From NCBI GenBank assembly GCA_029559915.1, contig JAKPZU010000313.1:1-47745 (forward strand): a DNA stretch of 47,745 nucleotides, written 5' to 3'. Of the stretch, positions 1-8,255 are shown piece after piece. The notes under the pieces were generated by a model, which saw nothing but the letters and a program-made list of their open reading frames with translations, searched no databases and had not been told where the DNA came from. The translations under genes were made by a program, and so were the position numbers. Numbering within the stretch: the first letter of the stretch is position 1; each line of letters begins with the position of its first letter. This stretch comes from Bacillota bacterium. GTDB taxonomy: Bacteria > Bacillota_I > Bacilli_A > Izemoplasmatales > Hujiaoplasmataceae.

Positions 1-101
1 TTTCACGTGTCACAGACATAATATCAAATGACGATATGAGGAAGACAAAATTCATGGATATCGCTACAATACCTGTTACAGAGGTTGTGGGGATAAAATA
101 A
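1..101 (+). CDS. 3' end of a probable tandem copy of the HTH-cyclase gene (partial)
   Basis: The reading frame is open from the window edge and stops with TAA at 99-101. Its last 33 codons match the last 33 codons of the cyclase gene at 383-1948 base for base, and identity runs four bases past the stop (1-105 versus 1848-1952) before the sequences diverge. The simplest reading is a second cyclase gene immediately upstream whose body lies outside the window. A contig edge placed at a repeat during assembly would look the same. No catalytic residues fall in the visible part. Confidence 0.55.
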   Translation, partial: SRVTDIISNDDMRKTKFMDIATIPVTEVVGIK

Positions 102-224
102 AATATTATTATTTTTTAAAATAAATTATTAATATTACATACAATATTTCAACTTATTAAACCAATAAAATGTAACATCGCAATATTATAGATAATAATA
201 TATGATGATATCATATATTTCTTT

Positions 225-367
225 ACTGTCTAACTGTCTATATTATACTGTCTAATTATATTACTTACTGTCTAACAATATAATAATAAATTATACAATA
301 ACGTATTTTTTTCTTGACAAATAATTTAATCTGTATAATTATAATTACAGATCAACATACTGTCTAA
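225..367 (+). repeat. Iterated ACTGTCTAA motif upstream of the cyclase gene
   Basis: Full ACTGTCTAA copies lie at 225-233, 247-255, 267-275 and 359-367, with an eight-base copy at 233-240. Each full copy is preceded by TA, and the copies at 247 and 359 share the longer word ACTGTCTAATTAT. Three copies start 22 and 20 bases apart, about two helical turns, as expected for operators read from one DNA face. The last copy lies just before the ribosome binding site. The cyclase carries an N-terminal HTH, so it could bind these sites itself; that is inference. Confidence 0.7.
314..345 (+). promoter_or_regulatory. Candidate sigma-70-type promoter of the cyclase gene
   Basis: A perfect TTGACA lies at 314-319. 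Two overlapping TATAAT words follow at 334-339 and 340-345, giving spacers of 14 or 20 bases, so neither pairing is ideal. The start codon is at 383, after GAGGAG at 371-376. The ACTGTCTAA copies flank this element on both sides, which suggests regulated initiation. Confidence 0.4.
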
Positions 368-382
368 TTATGAGGAGTTTAT

Positions 383-1948
383 ATGAAGATATTAGATGAA
401 AAATATCAGGGATGGATAAGCAGTAAGGATGTGATGGATTCCTGCAATATCTCAAGGGCAACCCTCAATAATTATATAAAATTGGGAATTATACAAAAAC
501 CTGTTGTCCTCAAACCTGGGAAAGGTATGGAAGGCACAAAAAAAATAGGCTATTTCCCTCCAAATGTTCTTGATCGTATTGCTACATTTAAAAAGCTAAA
601 ACAAGAAGGCAATTCAGTATCAAGTATTGTAAAAAAATTAAAAGAAAAAAAATCACAGAAAGAAACGAAGGCAGATACTGTCACAGAAACAAACAAAGAG
701 ACTGCTACTGTATTAGAATTAGATACTGCAAAGATTGAAAAAATTCAAAAAGGTATTGATGAGCATAAGGTAACACTTGGTGTTGAAGACATTCAGACGC
801 CGGCTTATCTTATTAATCACAAATTTGAAATAGAGTGGATTAATAAAGCAGCAGAAGAACAGATTTTCAGAAGGGATGTAAAAAATATCAGAAACGCTGA
901 GTCAAGAAACATTTTTAAACTGTTTTTTAACTGGGAATTCAGTAGTGGTATCCAGAATTGGCAAAGCATCATTGATTTCCATATGTCATTTGTAAAATCA
1001 AAAAATCCTCGTGAATATATCGAAAAGATATACACAGATATAAACACCAGTGAAATTAAACTTTTAGAGGAGTCATACGACAAAGTCTCGCCTGTGCCAA
1101 GGGAACTGATAAGGGAGAGCAGCGTTAATATAATTAAAAGCGATGGTACAAGCGAATCATATCGTGTATACACTTCTTTTTTCAGAGAAGGTCTTCTATT
1201 TGTTTATGTTCCCTCCAACAGCTACATACAAGAAATTACACAATTTTTATCAGGCCGTGAAAATGTTATCAAGGATTTGCTCCAGAGACGTTTGCCAAGC
1301 ATGGTATCTTTTTGTGTATTGTTTGCTGATTTGCAGGATTCTGTGCGCATATGTGCTGAACTGCCACCCGAAGAATACTTCGAGTTGATTAATCAGATGT
1401 GGAAGACAATGGAAACAACGTTTAGAAAATATTACGGTATATACGGAAAACATGCCGGTGATGGTATTGTATATTATTTTTTGAAGGAGCAGAATTCAAA
1501 CTACCTTATCAATTCGATATACTGTGCAATGGAAATAAAAGAAAAAATGAAAATAATATCAGCAGAATGGAAGGCAAGAAAAAAATGGTACAATGAATTG
1601 TATTTAAACATAGGTATAAATGAAGGTATGGAATACTTCAGTACAGTTAATGCATCGACAAGCATGGAATTTACAGCTTTAGGTGATACAATTAATTATG
1701 CCGGAAGACTCTCAGACCTTGCAAGATATGGTTCAATCTTGACTACAAAAAACCTCGTAAACAATCTGAATGATGAGAGTCGCAGAAAATTGCTTTTTGG
1801 TGTAAGGAAAAAGATGGATGACCATGAAATATTCGTTGAGAATGTGTTTTCACGTGTCACAGACATAATATCAAATGACGATATGAGGAAGACAAAATTC
1901 ATGGATATCGCTACAATACCTGTTACAGAGGTTGTGGGGATAAAATAA
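383..1948 (+). CDS. HTH-PAS-class III adenylate/guanylate cyclase fusion
   Basis: The 521-residue protein combines three parts. Residues 10-41 form a MerR-like helix-turn-helix with a second helical segment at 59-86. Residues 137-280 look PAS-like. The C-terminal third (305-475) is a class III nucleotide cyclase. Visible catalytic features are metal aspartates D316 and D360 (AGDG), K356 before the second one, T431 at the base-recognition position, and transition-state residues N438 and R442 in a GDTINYAGRL stretch. Lys plus Thr is typical of adenylate-specific class IIIb enzymes, so cAMP is the likely product. There is no signal peptide or membrane segment, so it should be cytosolic. The start is set by GAGGAG seven bases upstream. 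The coupling of DNA binding to cyclase activity and the sensed signal are unknown. Its 3' end is duplicated at the window edge. Confidence 0.85.
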   Translation: MKILDEKYQGWISSKDVMDSCNISRATLNNYIKLGIIQKPVVLKPGKGMEGTKKIGYFPPNVLDRIATFKKLKQEGNSVSSIVKKLKEKKSQKETKADTVTETNKETATVLELDTAKIEKIQKGIDEHKVTLGVEDIQTPAYLINHKFEIEWINKAAEEQIFRRDVKNIRNAESRNIFKLFFNWEFSSGIQNWQSIIDFHMSFVKSKNPREYIEKIYTDINTSEIKLLEESYDKVSPVPRELIRESSVNIIKSDGTSESYRVYTSFFREGLLFVYVPSNSYIQEITQFLSGRENVIKDLLQRRLPSMVSFCVLFADLQDSVRICAELPPEEYFELINQMWKTMETTFRKYYGIYGKHAGDGIVYYFLKEQNSNYLINSIYCAMEIKEKMKIISAEWKARKKWYNELYLNIGINEGMEYFSTVNASTSMEFTALGDTINYAGRLSDLARYGSILTTKNLVNNLNDESRRKLLFGVRKKMDDHEIFVENVFSRVTDIISNDDMRKTKFMDIATIPVTEVVGIK

Positions 1949-1952
1949 AATA
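1848..1952 (+). repeat. 105-bp perfect direct repeat of the window start
   Basis: Bases 1848-1952 equal bases 1-105 exactly, covering the last 33 codons and stop of the cyclase gene plus four downstream bases. Identity this strict over coding sequence means recent duplication, gene conversion or an assembly artefact. Confidence 0.95.
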
Positions 1953-2112
1953 AATTGATTCAAAGAATATTTATTTGTCATGATAAAAATGTATAAATCA
2001 ACAGCATTAAAAAATCGATTAATTAAAACAATGGACTTAGATGCAAAAAATTGTTAATAAATTGTCCTAAAACCCATCAATGAAACAAAATAATATTTTA
2101 AAAGGAGAGACA

Positions 2113-2913
2113 ATGAAGAAGATTATTGTATTGATGATTTTTGTTATGATGTTTATCTTTACTACCTCTGTTTTTGCTGGACCGACAATCGATAAGATTA
2201 AAAAAAGAGGAGAGCTGATAATTGGCACTTCTGGGGATTATCCCCCTTTCTCTGTAAAAGATAAAAACAACGAACTGATTGGTCTTGATATAGATCTTGG
2301 TATGTTGATTGCAGAGGCCATGGAGGTTAAAGCAAATATAAAACAGATGCCGTTTACTGAACTTTTAGATGCATTACAGTCAGGAAAAATAGATATGGTA
2401 ATATCCGCTATGACAATTACACCAAAAAGAAATACAAAAGTGTTTTTTATAGGTCCATATTATATTTCTGGTCAATCTGTGATGACTACCAAGATGACAG
2501 CAATGTCCATTGAAAAAATAAATGATATCAATAAACCAGATTTTACGCTTGCAGTACCTGGTGGAACAACAAGCGAAATAATAGCAAAAAAAAGTGTTCC
2601 TAAGGCGAAAATATTAATTGTAAAAGATATGAATGAGGCTGTTAAAATGCTTCTTGAAGGAAAGGTAAAGGCAGTAATGTCGGATACTGCTACATGTGCT
2701 TTTGAAACAATAAGATATAAAGAGGAGAATATAGTTTCTACACCTCCAATGACATTTGAACCTTTTGGTATTGCTATTTCTGAAAACGACCCACTTTTTT
2801 CAAATTTTTTAACAAATGTACTGAATGATCTTAGGGGTAGTGGGGATTTAGAAATCATAACACATAAATGGTTTAAAGATACATCGTGGATAAAAGGGGT
2901 GCCCAAGAAGTAG
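2113..2913 (+). CDS. Family-3 amino-acid-type ABC transporter solute-binding protein
   Basis: This is a 266-residue periplasmic binding protein. The Met at 2113 follows a strong AAAGGAGAG and opens a 22-residue Sec signal peptide ending in VFA; an earlier in-frame ATG at 2080 lacks such a site. The mature part follows the SBP family-3 pattern: GELIIGTSGDYPPFS at the start, then GLDIDLGMLIAEAM, a central SGKIDMVISAMTIT and a C-terminal HKWFKD. Such proteins deliver polar amino acids or related small solutes to an ABC permease. No permease or ATPase of that type is adjacent, so it either serves a distant transporter or acts as a free-standing sensor. The ligand cannot be named from sequence. 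Confidence 0.88.
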   Translation: MKKIIVLMIFVMMFIFTTSVFAGPTIDKIKKRGELIIGTSGDYPPFSVKDKNNELIGLDIDLGMLIAEAMEVKANIKQMPFTELLDALQSGKIDMVISAMTITPKRNTKVFFIGPYYISGQSVMTTKMTAMSIEKINDINKPDFTLAVPGGTTSEIIAKKSVPKAKILIVKDMNEAVKMLLEGKVKAVMSDTATCAFETIRYKEENIVSTPPMTFEPFGIAISENDPLFSNFLTNVLNDLRGSGDLEIITHKWFKDTSWIKGVPKK

Positions 2914-2933
2914 GAAAGGGTAATCTTATTTTA

Positions 2934-2962
2934 TTGAAATCGTCCGTTAAACTTATTATAAT
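2934..2962 (+). promoter_or_regulatory. Sigma-70-type promoter of tRNA-Arg
   Basis: TTGAAA at 2934-2939 and TATAAT at 2957-2962 are separated by exactly 17 bases. Transcription would begin around 2969, a few bases before the mature tRNA 5' end at 2973. Confidence 0.75.
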
Positions 2963-2972
2963 CGTAACCAAT

Positions 2973-3046
2973 GCCCCCGTAGCTCAGGCGGATAGAGCGA
3001 CGGTTTCCTAAACCGCAGGCCGCATGTTCGAGTCATGCCGGGGGCA
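2973..3046 (+). tRNA. tRNA-Arg (anticodon CCU)
   Basis: The 74-base cloverleaf has a seven-pair acceptor stem (GCCCCCG with CGGGGGC), a GCTC/GAGC D stem, an anticodon loop TTCCTAA giving CCU, and a five-pair T stem GCATG/CATGC around TTCGAGT. The outermost anticodon-stem pair (A-C) is mismatched. The discriminator base is A and no CCA is encoded, so maturation needs a CCA-adding enzyme. The last 14 bases overlap, on the opposite strand, the end of the pcnB-type gene. A T-rich stretch follows. Confidence 0.93.
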
Positions 3047-4277
3047 TTCTTTTTTGCTTCAAAAATTGATCCCACCATTTCAAATGATCGTTTTTTCCAT
3101 TTTTAGTTTCTGTTTTTAAACGCAGATATAAGATTGCATCAGGAAAGACCGGCTTGTCGATTATTGAATGAGGATGTCTATGCGGTACTGTACGAAATGA
3201 TTGTTGTAAAGAAAGAATGTTATGAACTGTATTACTGATGCGTTTTGGCAATGTCACAGTTTTACAAATGTTTTTTAATGTATCCTTGCAAACATTTTCC
3301 AATGCCTGTTTATATGGTACATTGTTTTTGTGTTTTACTAACGCATCAGCTTCAATGAAAGGACCTAAAAAAAATGTTAAAAAAAGTTCAATGGATAGGG
3401 TTTTTCCATCTTTATATAATTTATCCAAATAATCAAGATTGTTATAAATTAGACTCATATTTTTCCTGCTTAGACTTATCCACCGTAATATGTCTGGGAA
3501 TAGGGCAGATAACAAACCGCTTTTTATAAAGAGATGGAAAACCTTTTTAGAGAATCCAAATAAAAAAAGTTTTTGAATCTCTTCATAAAGTCTTGCCGGT
3601 GAAACATTTGATATAGTGTAAGACAGATTGCAAATGGCTTCCCAAACAATATTTTCTATAACAAAATTATGAGATGCTGAAAAACGAATTGCACGAAGCA
3701 TCCTTACAGGATCCTCTTTAAACCTTGTATAAGGGTCTCGTATAGTTCGAATTAGTCTTTGGTTGAGATCAATGATTCCATCGCAATAGTCAACTATAGA
3801 GAAATCGGCAATATTGTAGGCAAGGGCATTGATTGTAAAATCTCGACTGAGCGCATCTTCCTCAGGCGTACCAAAAAGATTATCACGAAGAATCATCCCG
3901 TTTTCATCTTTTATATGGTAACGTTTTTCTTTATTGTTATCAGATATTTCTCCGATTGTTGTTTGGTGAGGATTGATTGTACTGCGGAACGTTGAAACTT
4001 CTATTATTTCATCTTTAAAGTGTATGTGGGCAAGCCTGAAGCGACGGCCAACAAGTCGACAATTACGAAAAAGCCTTTTAATTTGTCCTGGAGTTGCGTT
4101 TGTAGCAATATCGAAATCTTTTGATTTACGCCCAAGCAGAATATCGCGCACACACCCCCCAACTAAATATGCAATAAAACCTCTTCGATGAAGATGATAC
4201 AGGATATACAAGGCATTTGGGCTTATTTGTTTTCTCGAGATGCAATGTTCTTTTCTTGGGATAATTTTAGGTTCCAT
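3033..4277 (-). CDS. pcnB: Poly(A) polymerase / CCA-adding class II nucleotidyltransferase
   Basis: The 414-residue protein has the class II nucleotidyltransferase head: LVGGCVRDILLG at 38-49 and the metal-binding pair D54/D56 in KDFDIAT. It then shows VGRRFRLAHIHF at 76-87, the form typical of bacterial poly(A) polymerase I rather than of CCA-adding enzymes. Later come the RDFTINALAYN and EDPVRMLRAIRFSA helices. PcnB adds 3' poly(A) tails that steer RNA decay; some family members add CCA instead, and sequence alone does not fully separate the two. The gene is last in a leftward cluster, 20 bases after the NTPase-CYTH gene. Its stop codon and last codons lie inside the tRNA-Arg gene on the other strand. 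Confidence 0.85.
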   Translation of the reverse strand: MEPKIIPRKEHCISRKQISPNALYILYHLHRRGFIAYLVGGCVRDILLGRKSKDFDIATNATPGQIKRLFRNCRLVGRRFRLAHIHFKDEIIEVSTFRSTINPHQTTIGEISDNNKEKRYHIKDENGMILRDNLFGTPEEDALSRDFTINALAYNIADFSIVDYCDGIIDLNQRLIRTIRDPYTRFKEDPVRMLRAIRFSASHNFVIENIVWEAICNLSYTISNVSPARLYEEIQKLFLFGFSKKVFHLFIKSGLLSALFPDILRWISLSRKNMSLIYNNLDYLDKLYKDGKTLSIELFLTFFLGPFIEADALVKHKNNVPYKQALENVCKDTLKNICKTVTLPKRISNTVHNILSLQQSFRTVPHRHPHSIIDKPVFPDAILYLRLKTETKNGKNDHLKWWDQFLKQKRMPPA

Positions 4278-4297
4278 ATTGCCTTTTTAAAGCATTA

Positions 4298-5419
4298 TCA
4301 GCAATCTAACATCTTATCGTTTAATGTCTTTTTTCGTGCCATGTTTCTCGTGCTATACTTTGGATCACCTGTAATGTTTTTTTTAATGGAAATGAATGTT
4401 GGAACGTGTTTTGCTTCAAGAATAGTTATTCCTTCATTTGTTCCCTTATAACTATCCAGCTCAAAATATTGATTATTCCATAAAAAGCAAATACGTTCCT
4501 TTTCCACAACAGTTGTTTTCGGATCGATTAGGTTCTTTAGTGTGTGGAATTCCTGTTCTGTTATAAGTTCTTCTTCCTCAATATAACTTTCATTTTCTTT
4601 ATTGATCTTTTTTCTTGTGAGAAAATAGAGATATGAGCCATTTTGACCCCTTTTTCTTATTCTGACCTGTTCTTTGCGGTCTTTTGCACGAAGATATATT
4701 TCGCTGATTTGTATATTTTGATGTACTGGGAGCTTTTTATAATCAACATCCTTAACCAAAAATCTATCATTTTTTTCAACAAATGTTGGTATATTAAGGA
4801 TCTGTGAAATTGCGGCAAAGGCTCTTTTTATCTTTCCTTCAAAATCTGTTCTGTTGTCAATAATTTTGAAATGTGGATGTCCGAGCCAACTTTCACGTAT
4901 TCCGTGATCAAAACGGAGTGCCTCCTCTGGGGTTTCTAAACGCGCTGAATTATTTTCTCCGCTATAAAATTCAATAGCCCCGTCCGCTGCTGTAACAAGG
5001 TGGATTACACCGTTGTATCTGTCCCGAAGGCCAACCTCGTTTAAACCTCTTTTTCTTAATATTGCATTGAAATCGTCACGAGATACGAATGCTTTAACAT
5101 CCATGATGCCTCTGTCAAGGAGAATTACCTTTTTTTTACCAGGGAATATTTTTGTAACTGTCCTTTTGTATGTTTCTTCAAAGGCAAGTTGCATGTCGAA
5201 AATGGCCTCTTCGAACAAAACGATTTGTTTTCGTTTATCCATTTTTCGGCGGTCAATCCCATTATTGGTTATCAATGTTGCTGTTTCAGGTATTACAAAA
5301 ACCATAAAACCATGATCTGACAATTTTTCAGTTAAATGAGCGAGGGAAGAGCTTTTGCCGGAACATGGCCCCCCCGTAAGAACAATCATACTAACCGGTT
5401 CGATAAGGAGATTACCCAT
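4298..5419 (-). CDS. P-loop NTPase fused to a CYTH domain
   Basis: Counted from the ATG at 5419 (373 residues; an earlier TTG at 5434 is possible), residues 11-205 form an AAA_28/kinase-like P-loop domain. Its Walker A is GGPCSGKSS at 16-24 and it has a VILLDRGIMD strand near 98-107. Residues 213-360 resemble a CYTH triphosphate tunnel domain with charged strands (IYLRAKDRKEQVRIRKRG). CYTH proteins bind inorganic triphosphate or triphosphorylated organic substrates with metal. The usual ExExK signature reads E215-K-N217-D-R219, so two of three key positions are changed, although Arg can replace Lys. The fusion suggests phosphoryl transfer or NTP sensing; the substrate is unknown. It sits 30 bases after the MFS gene in a leftward cluster. 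Confidence 0.75.
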   Translation of the reverse strand: MGNLLIEPVSMIVLTGGPCSGKSSSLAHLTEKLSDHGFMVFVIPETATLITNNGIDRRKMDKRKQIVLFEEAIFDMQLAFEETYKRTVTKIFPGKKKVILLDRGIMDVKAFVSRDDFNAILRKRGLNEVGLRDRYNGVIHLVTAADGAIEFYSGENNSARLETPEEALRFDHGIRESWLGHPHFKIIDNRTDFEGKIKRAFAAISQILNIPTFVEKNDRFLVKDVDYKKLPVHQNIQISEIYLRAKDRKEQVRIRKRGQNGSYLYFLTRKKINKENESYIEEEELITEQEFHTLKNLIDPKTTVVEKERICFLWNNQYFELDSYKGTNEGITILEAKHVPTFISIKKNITGDPKYSTRNMARKKTLNDKMLDC

Positions 5420-5464
5420 AATTTTCTCGCACAATCATAATACTACAGGTTTTTTGATTTAGCA

Positions 5465-7063
5465 TTATTTTTTACGACGCACCGGCTCTGCTATAAAATG
5501 TTGTACAACAATCGGTCTATTTTCGATTTGAAAGGAACGAACATGCCCCTGAATTTCCCGGTCGGAGATGGTAAAGCGTTCATGCTGGCGCAAATGCTCT
5601 AACCAAGATTCAACAATGAAGGATTCAATATAGTGTCCCGGAGTTTCTATATCATGAAAAAGATTCCATTTTATCGCCCCGTCTCTCATGCGAATCGTTT
5701 TCATTTTTCCCATCGCATCTTTGAAGGCATCAGAATGTAGTTGGTCTATATGATATTCAACAACAACCAATAATGGTCCTTCTTCTAAATACGGTGGTTT
5801 TTCTGTTGCTAACACAGGCCAATTTTGTGAAGGTGTAAGATCGAGCCCGTCTCCGCTTGAAAGTTTATATCTCCAGGAAAAAAATGTTCCTGCAATGGTC
5901 ATAATCGATGTACCTATCATTGTTTCAGAGATGCTGGTTTTGGATGCTATAGCGCCCCAGAGGGCGCTTCCCCCTGCCATACCACCAAAAAATGTAAGAA
6001 TGAAAATGGAAATTACCCGGCCCCTTACCCACGAAGGAATTATTGATTGTATGGATGTATTGAATGTAGAAAGGGTAACGAGCCAAGATATGCCCCCAAT
6101 CACCATAGCAGTTGAAATCAAAATGAAATTTTTTGAAACTGCAAGTACGAACAATATAATAGCTAAAAACAGTTTTGATACCGCTGTTAAAAGATTTATA
6201 GAACATCTATTTCGCATTTTTGGTAATATGATTGCACCTATAAGTCCACCGATGCCAAAGAAACCGAGAAGAATGCCATAACCTGCAGGACTTAGCATAA
6301 GATTTATTCTTGCTACAATTGGAAGAAAAGCCCACAAAGAACTTGTAAAAAAAGAAAATATACCAATATGAATCAAAACAGCCCAAACATGTGGCGCATT
6401 TCTTATATATCTTATACCAGAACGAATAGCTCCCAGAAGCCTTTCTTCAGGGAGGGTACTTAAAATTGGTTCGCGCCTCCAGCGAAAGAGTACTGTGGCT
6501 ACTCCTGACAATGAGGCAGCATTAAAAAGAAACGTAACGCCAGGCCCTAATGCTGCGACAATTAATCCTCCGAGGGCTGGCCCAGCAACCCTTGCGATAT
6601 TGAACGATACCGAACCAAGCGTTATTGCTGAAACAAGCTCTTTACGCGAAACAAGTTCAGGTATAATTGACTGCCATGCAGGCGCATTTATTGATGCACC
6701 GAGGCTGAGAAAAAATGTAAAAGTAAGCAGTATAAAAGGTGTTATTTTAAAAAAGATGGTTGTAATACCGAGCAGTAGTGCTGCCGTTAGCATAAGCAAT
6801 TGTGTAAAAATAAGCAGTCGTCTGCGATCGAAAATATCCGCCATTGCGCCTGCTGGTAGAGAAAAAAGAAAAAAAGGAAGTGTTGTGGCTGTTTGAACCA
6901 TTGCTACCATAAAAGGCGATAGCGTCAAAGAGGTCATAAGCCAAGAGGCGCCAACTTCGTGCGTCCATGTACCAATAAGGGAAACAATATTAGCAGTCCA
7001 TAGCAGCCTAAAAGGCCTGTTGGACAAAGGTTTCCATATAGAGATGTGATTGGTATTGTGCAT
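5465..7063 (-). CDS. MFS_3 (EntS-like) exporter with C-terminal cytosolic domain
   Basis: This 532-residue protein opens with a short cytosolic tail and the phrase RPFRLLWTANIVSLIGTW, typical of the MFS_3 group that includes the enterobactin exporter EntS. About a dozen hydrophobic segments run to residue 415, with the conserved loop GAMADIFDRRRLL after the second helix. The last 100 residues (about 428-532) are soluble and resemble the antibiotic-biosynthesis-monooxygenase-like tail seen on many relatives of this length. The family exports drugs, siderophores or metabolites by proton antiport. The substrate cannot be assigned, and no siderophore genes are near. It is 23 bases downstream of the GAF-GGDEF gene, so the two are probably co-transcribed. 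Confidence 0.85.
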   Translation of the reverse strand: MHNTNHISIWKPLSNRPFRLLWTANIVSLIGTWTHEVGASWLMTSLTLSPFMVAMVQTATTLPFFLFSLPAGAMADIFDRRRLLIFTQLLMLTAALLLGITTIFFKITPFILLTFTFFLSLGASINAPAWQSIIPELVSRKELVSAITLGSVSFNIARVAGPALGGLIVAALGPGVTFLFNAASLSGVATVLFRWRREPILSTLPEERLLGAIRSGIRYIRNAPHVWAVLIHIGIFSFFTSSLWAFLPIVARINLMLSPAGYGILLGFFGIGGLIGAIILPKMRNRCSINLLTAVSKLFLAIILFVLAVSKNFILISTAMVIGGISWLVTLSTFNTSIQSIIPSWVRGRVISIFILTFFGGMAGGSALWGAIASKTSISETMIGTSIMTIAGTFFSWRYKLSSGDGLDLTPSQNWPVLATEKPPYLEEGPLLVVVEYHIDQLHSDAFKDAMGKMKTIRMRDGAIKWNLFHDIETPGHYIESFIVESWLEHLRQHERFTISDREIQGHVRSFQIENRPIVVQHFIAEPVRRKK

Positions 7064-7086
7064 CTTGCTTGATACTTTTTATAGAT

Positions 7087-8163
7087 CTATGAAGAAACAG
7101 TGTCAGGCCATATCATCGTTTGATTCCCGCCATTTTTTTTCGCTTTTTCGAGCATAGCTTGTGCGCGATTTAAAAGATCGTCGGCGGTAATTAATTTTTC
7201 GCTATCAGTAGATGAGAGCCCTACACTGGCAGTTACTTTTAGATTTTGAATGCCTGAAAAATCCAATTTACTGCAGAGTGAACGTATTCTTTCAGCCACA
7301 ATCAAAGAACCATTTAATGGTGTGTTGGACATTAAAATAACGAATCTTTCATTTTCATATCTGCACACTATACTTGTTCCTTTACGAATATTTATTTTTA
7401 AAATGTTTGAAAATTCTACAAGAACTTTATTTGCAACCTCTTGACCAAAAGTACCACTTATAGATTTATAGTTGTCTATATCGATTAGAGCAATTGCAAT
7501 CGATCCTGGATGCCTTTTAAGTTTAGATAATTCTTCTTCTATCCTAACCTCATAATATTGTCGTACGAAAAGACCTGTTAACCCATCATATAATATCTTT
7601 GAAAATAGCAGCGCATTCTGTAAAGATAAAGAAAATATAGTAGAAAAGGTATAAAGCATTTGTATAGCACTTGTTGATAGAATATTCTTTTTTGTAGTTT
7701 CAATTACAACCATTCCTATGGTTTCGAAAAAGGTGTCAACCAATGGCAGGCACAGACATTTTTTAGTTGTATTATCTTCCAAGCCGGATGGTAAAGGAAC
7801 CTTATTATCCAGCCTGAGAGAATAAACGTCAGGAATCTTTATTGACAGGACATGTTTTAAAAAAGGATCCTTACAGGGTAATATTTTATCATTCGGTTGT
7901 GGTTTATGGTTTATGGACAACCCTTCAACACGCAGATTTTTGTTTTCATTTTCCAGAGTTAAAACCGCTACACGTCTACTCTTGCAAAATGTTGAAATCG
8001 TCTCGATAGCATTGTCTATGAGCAATTTTCTATCTGTAAGAGTACCAAGCAGGCGGGCACCAAAACTCATTATCTCCATTTGTTCTTTAAGTTTTTCTGT
8101 TGAAATACCTTGTTCAAGGGATTTGTCTTTTTTCAAATTGTCTGAAGCCTTGTTGTTTTGCAT
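7087..8163 (-). CDS. GAF-GGDEF protein with degenerate active site
   Basis: The 358-residue protein has a GAF-like domain (about 35-185) joined to a GGDEF domain (192-350). The fold markers YDGLTGLFVR (192-201) and TASVGLSS are present. However, the signature loop at 270-274 reads ENERF instead of GGDEF/GGEEF. Both glycines that contact GTP are gone and Arg replaces the fourth residue. The family's IND...GH stretch is also altered (KSISGTFG), while the first metal Asp D228, D230 and K233 remain. Diguanylate cyclase activity is therefore unlikely; a nucleotide-binding or c-di-GMP-free sensor role is more plausible. The start follows GAGGGGG. It is the first gene of the leftward MFS, NTPase-CYTH, pcnB cluster. 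Confidence 0.85.
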   Translation of the reverse strand: MQNNKASDNLKKDKSLEQGISTEKLKEQMEIMSFGARLLGTLTDRKLLIDNAIETISTFCKSRRVAVLTLENENKNLRVEGLSINHKPQPNDKILPCKDPFLKHVLSIKIPDVYSLRLDNKVPLPSGLEDNTTKKCLCLPLVDTFFETIGMVVIETTKKNILSTSAIQMLYTFSTIFSLSLQNALLFSKILYDGLTGLFVRQYYEVRIEEELSKLKRHPGSIAIALIDIDNYKSISGTFGQEVANKVLVEFSNILKINIRKGTSIVCRYENERFVILMSNTPLNGSLIVAERIRSLCSKLDFSGIQNLKVTASVGLSSTDSEKLITADDLLNRAQAMLEKAKKNGGNQTMIWPDTVSS

Positions 8164-8255
8164 AATTAAAGCCCCCTCGTTGTGGTGTGAAAGATTATAT
8201 TATTATATCACCTTTTAGATTTTTTTAAAATTATTAACAAGTTAGTTCATGAAAT

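Noticed and set aside
1949-2112. Promoter or terminator between the cyclase and solute-binding protein genes
   Set aside because: The stretch is AT-rich without a convincing hairpin/T-run or a paired -35/-10.
2472-2906. 144-codon minus-strand frame within the solute-binding protein gene
   Set aside because: It is antisense to a clear family-3 binding protein and shows no family features.
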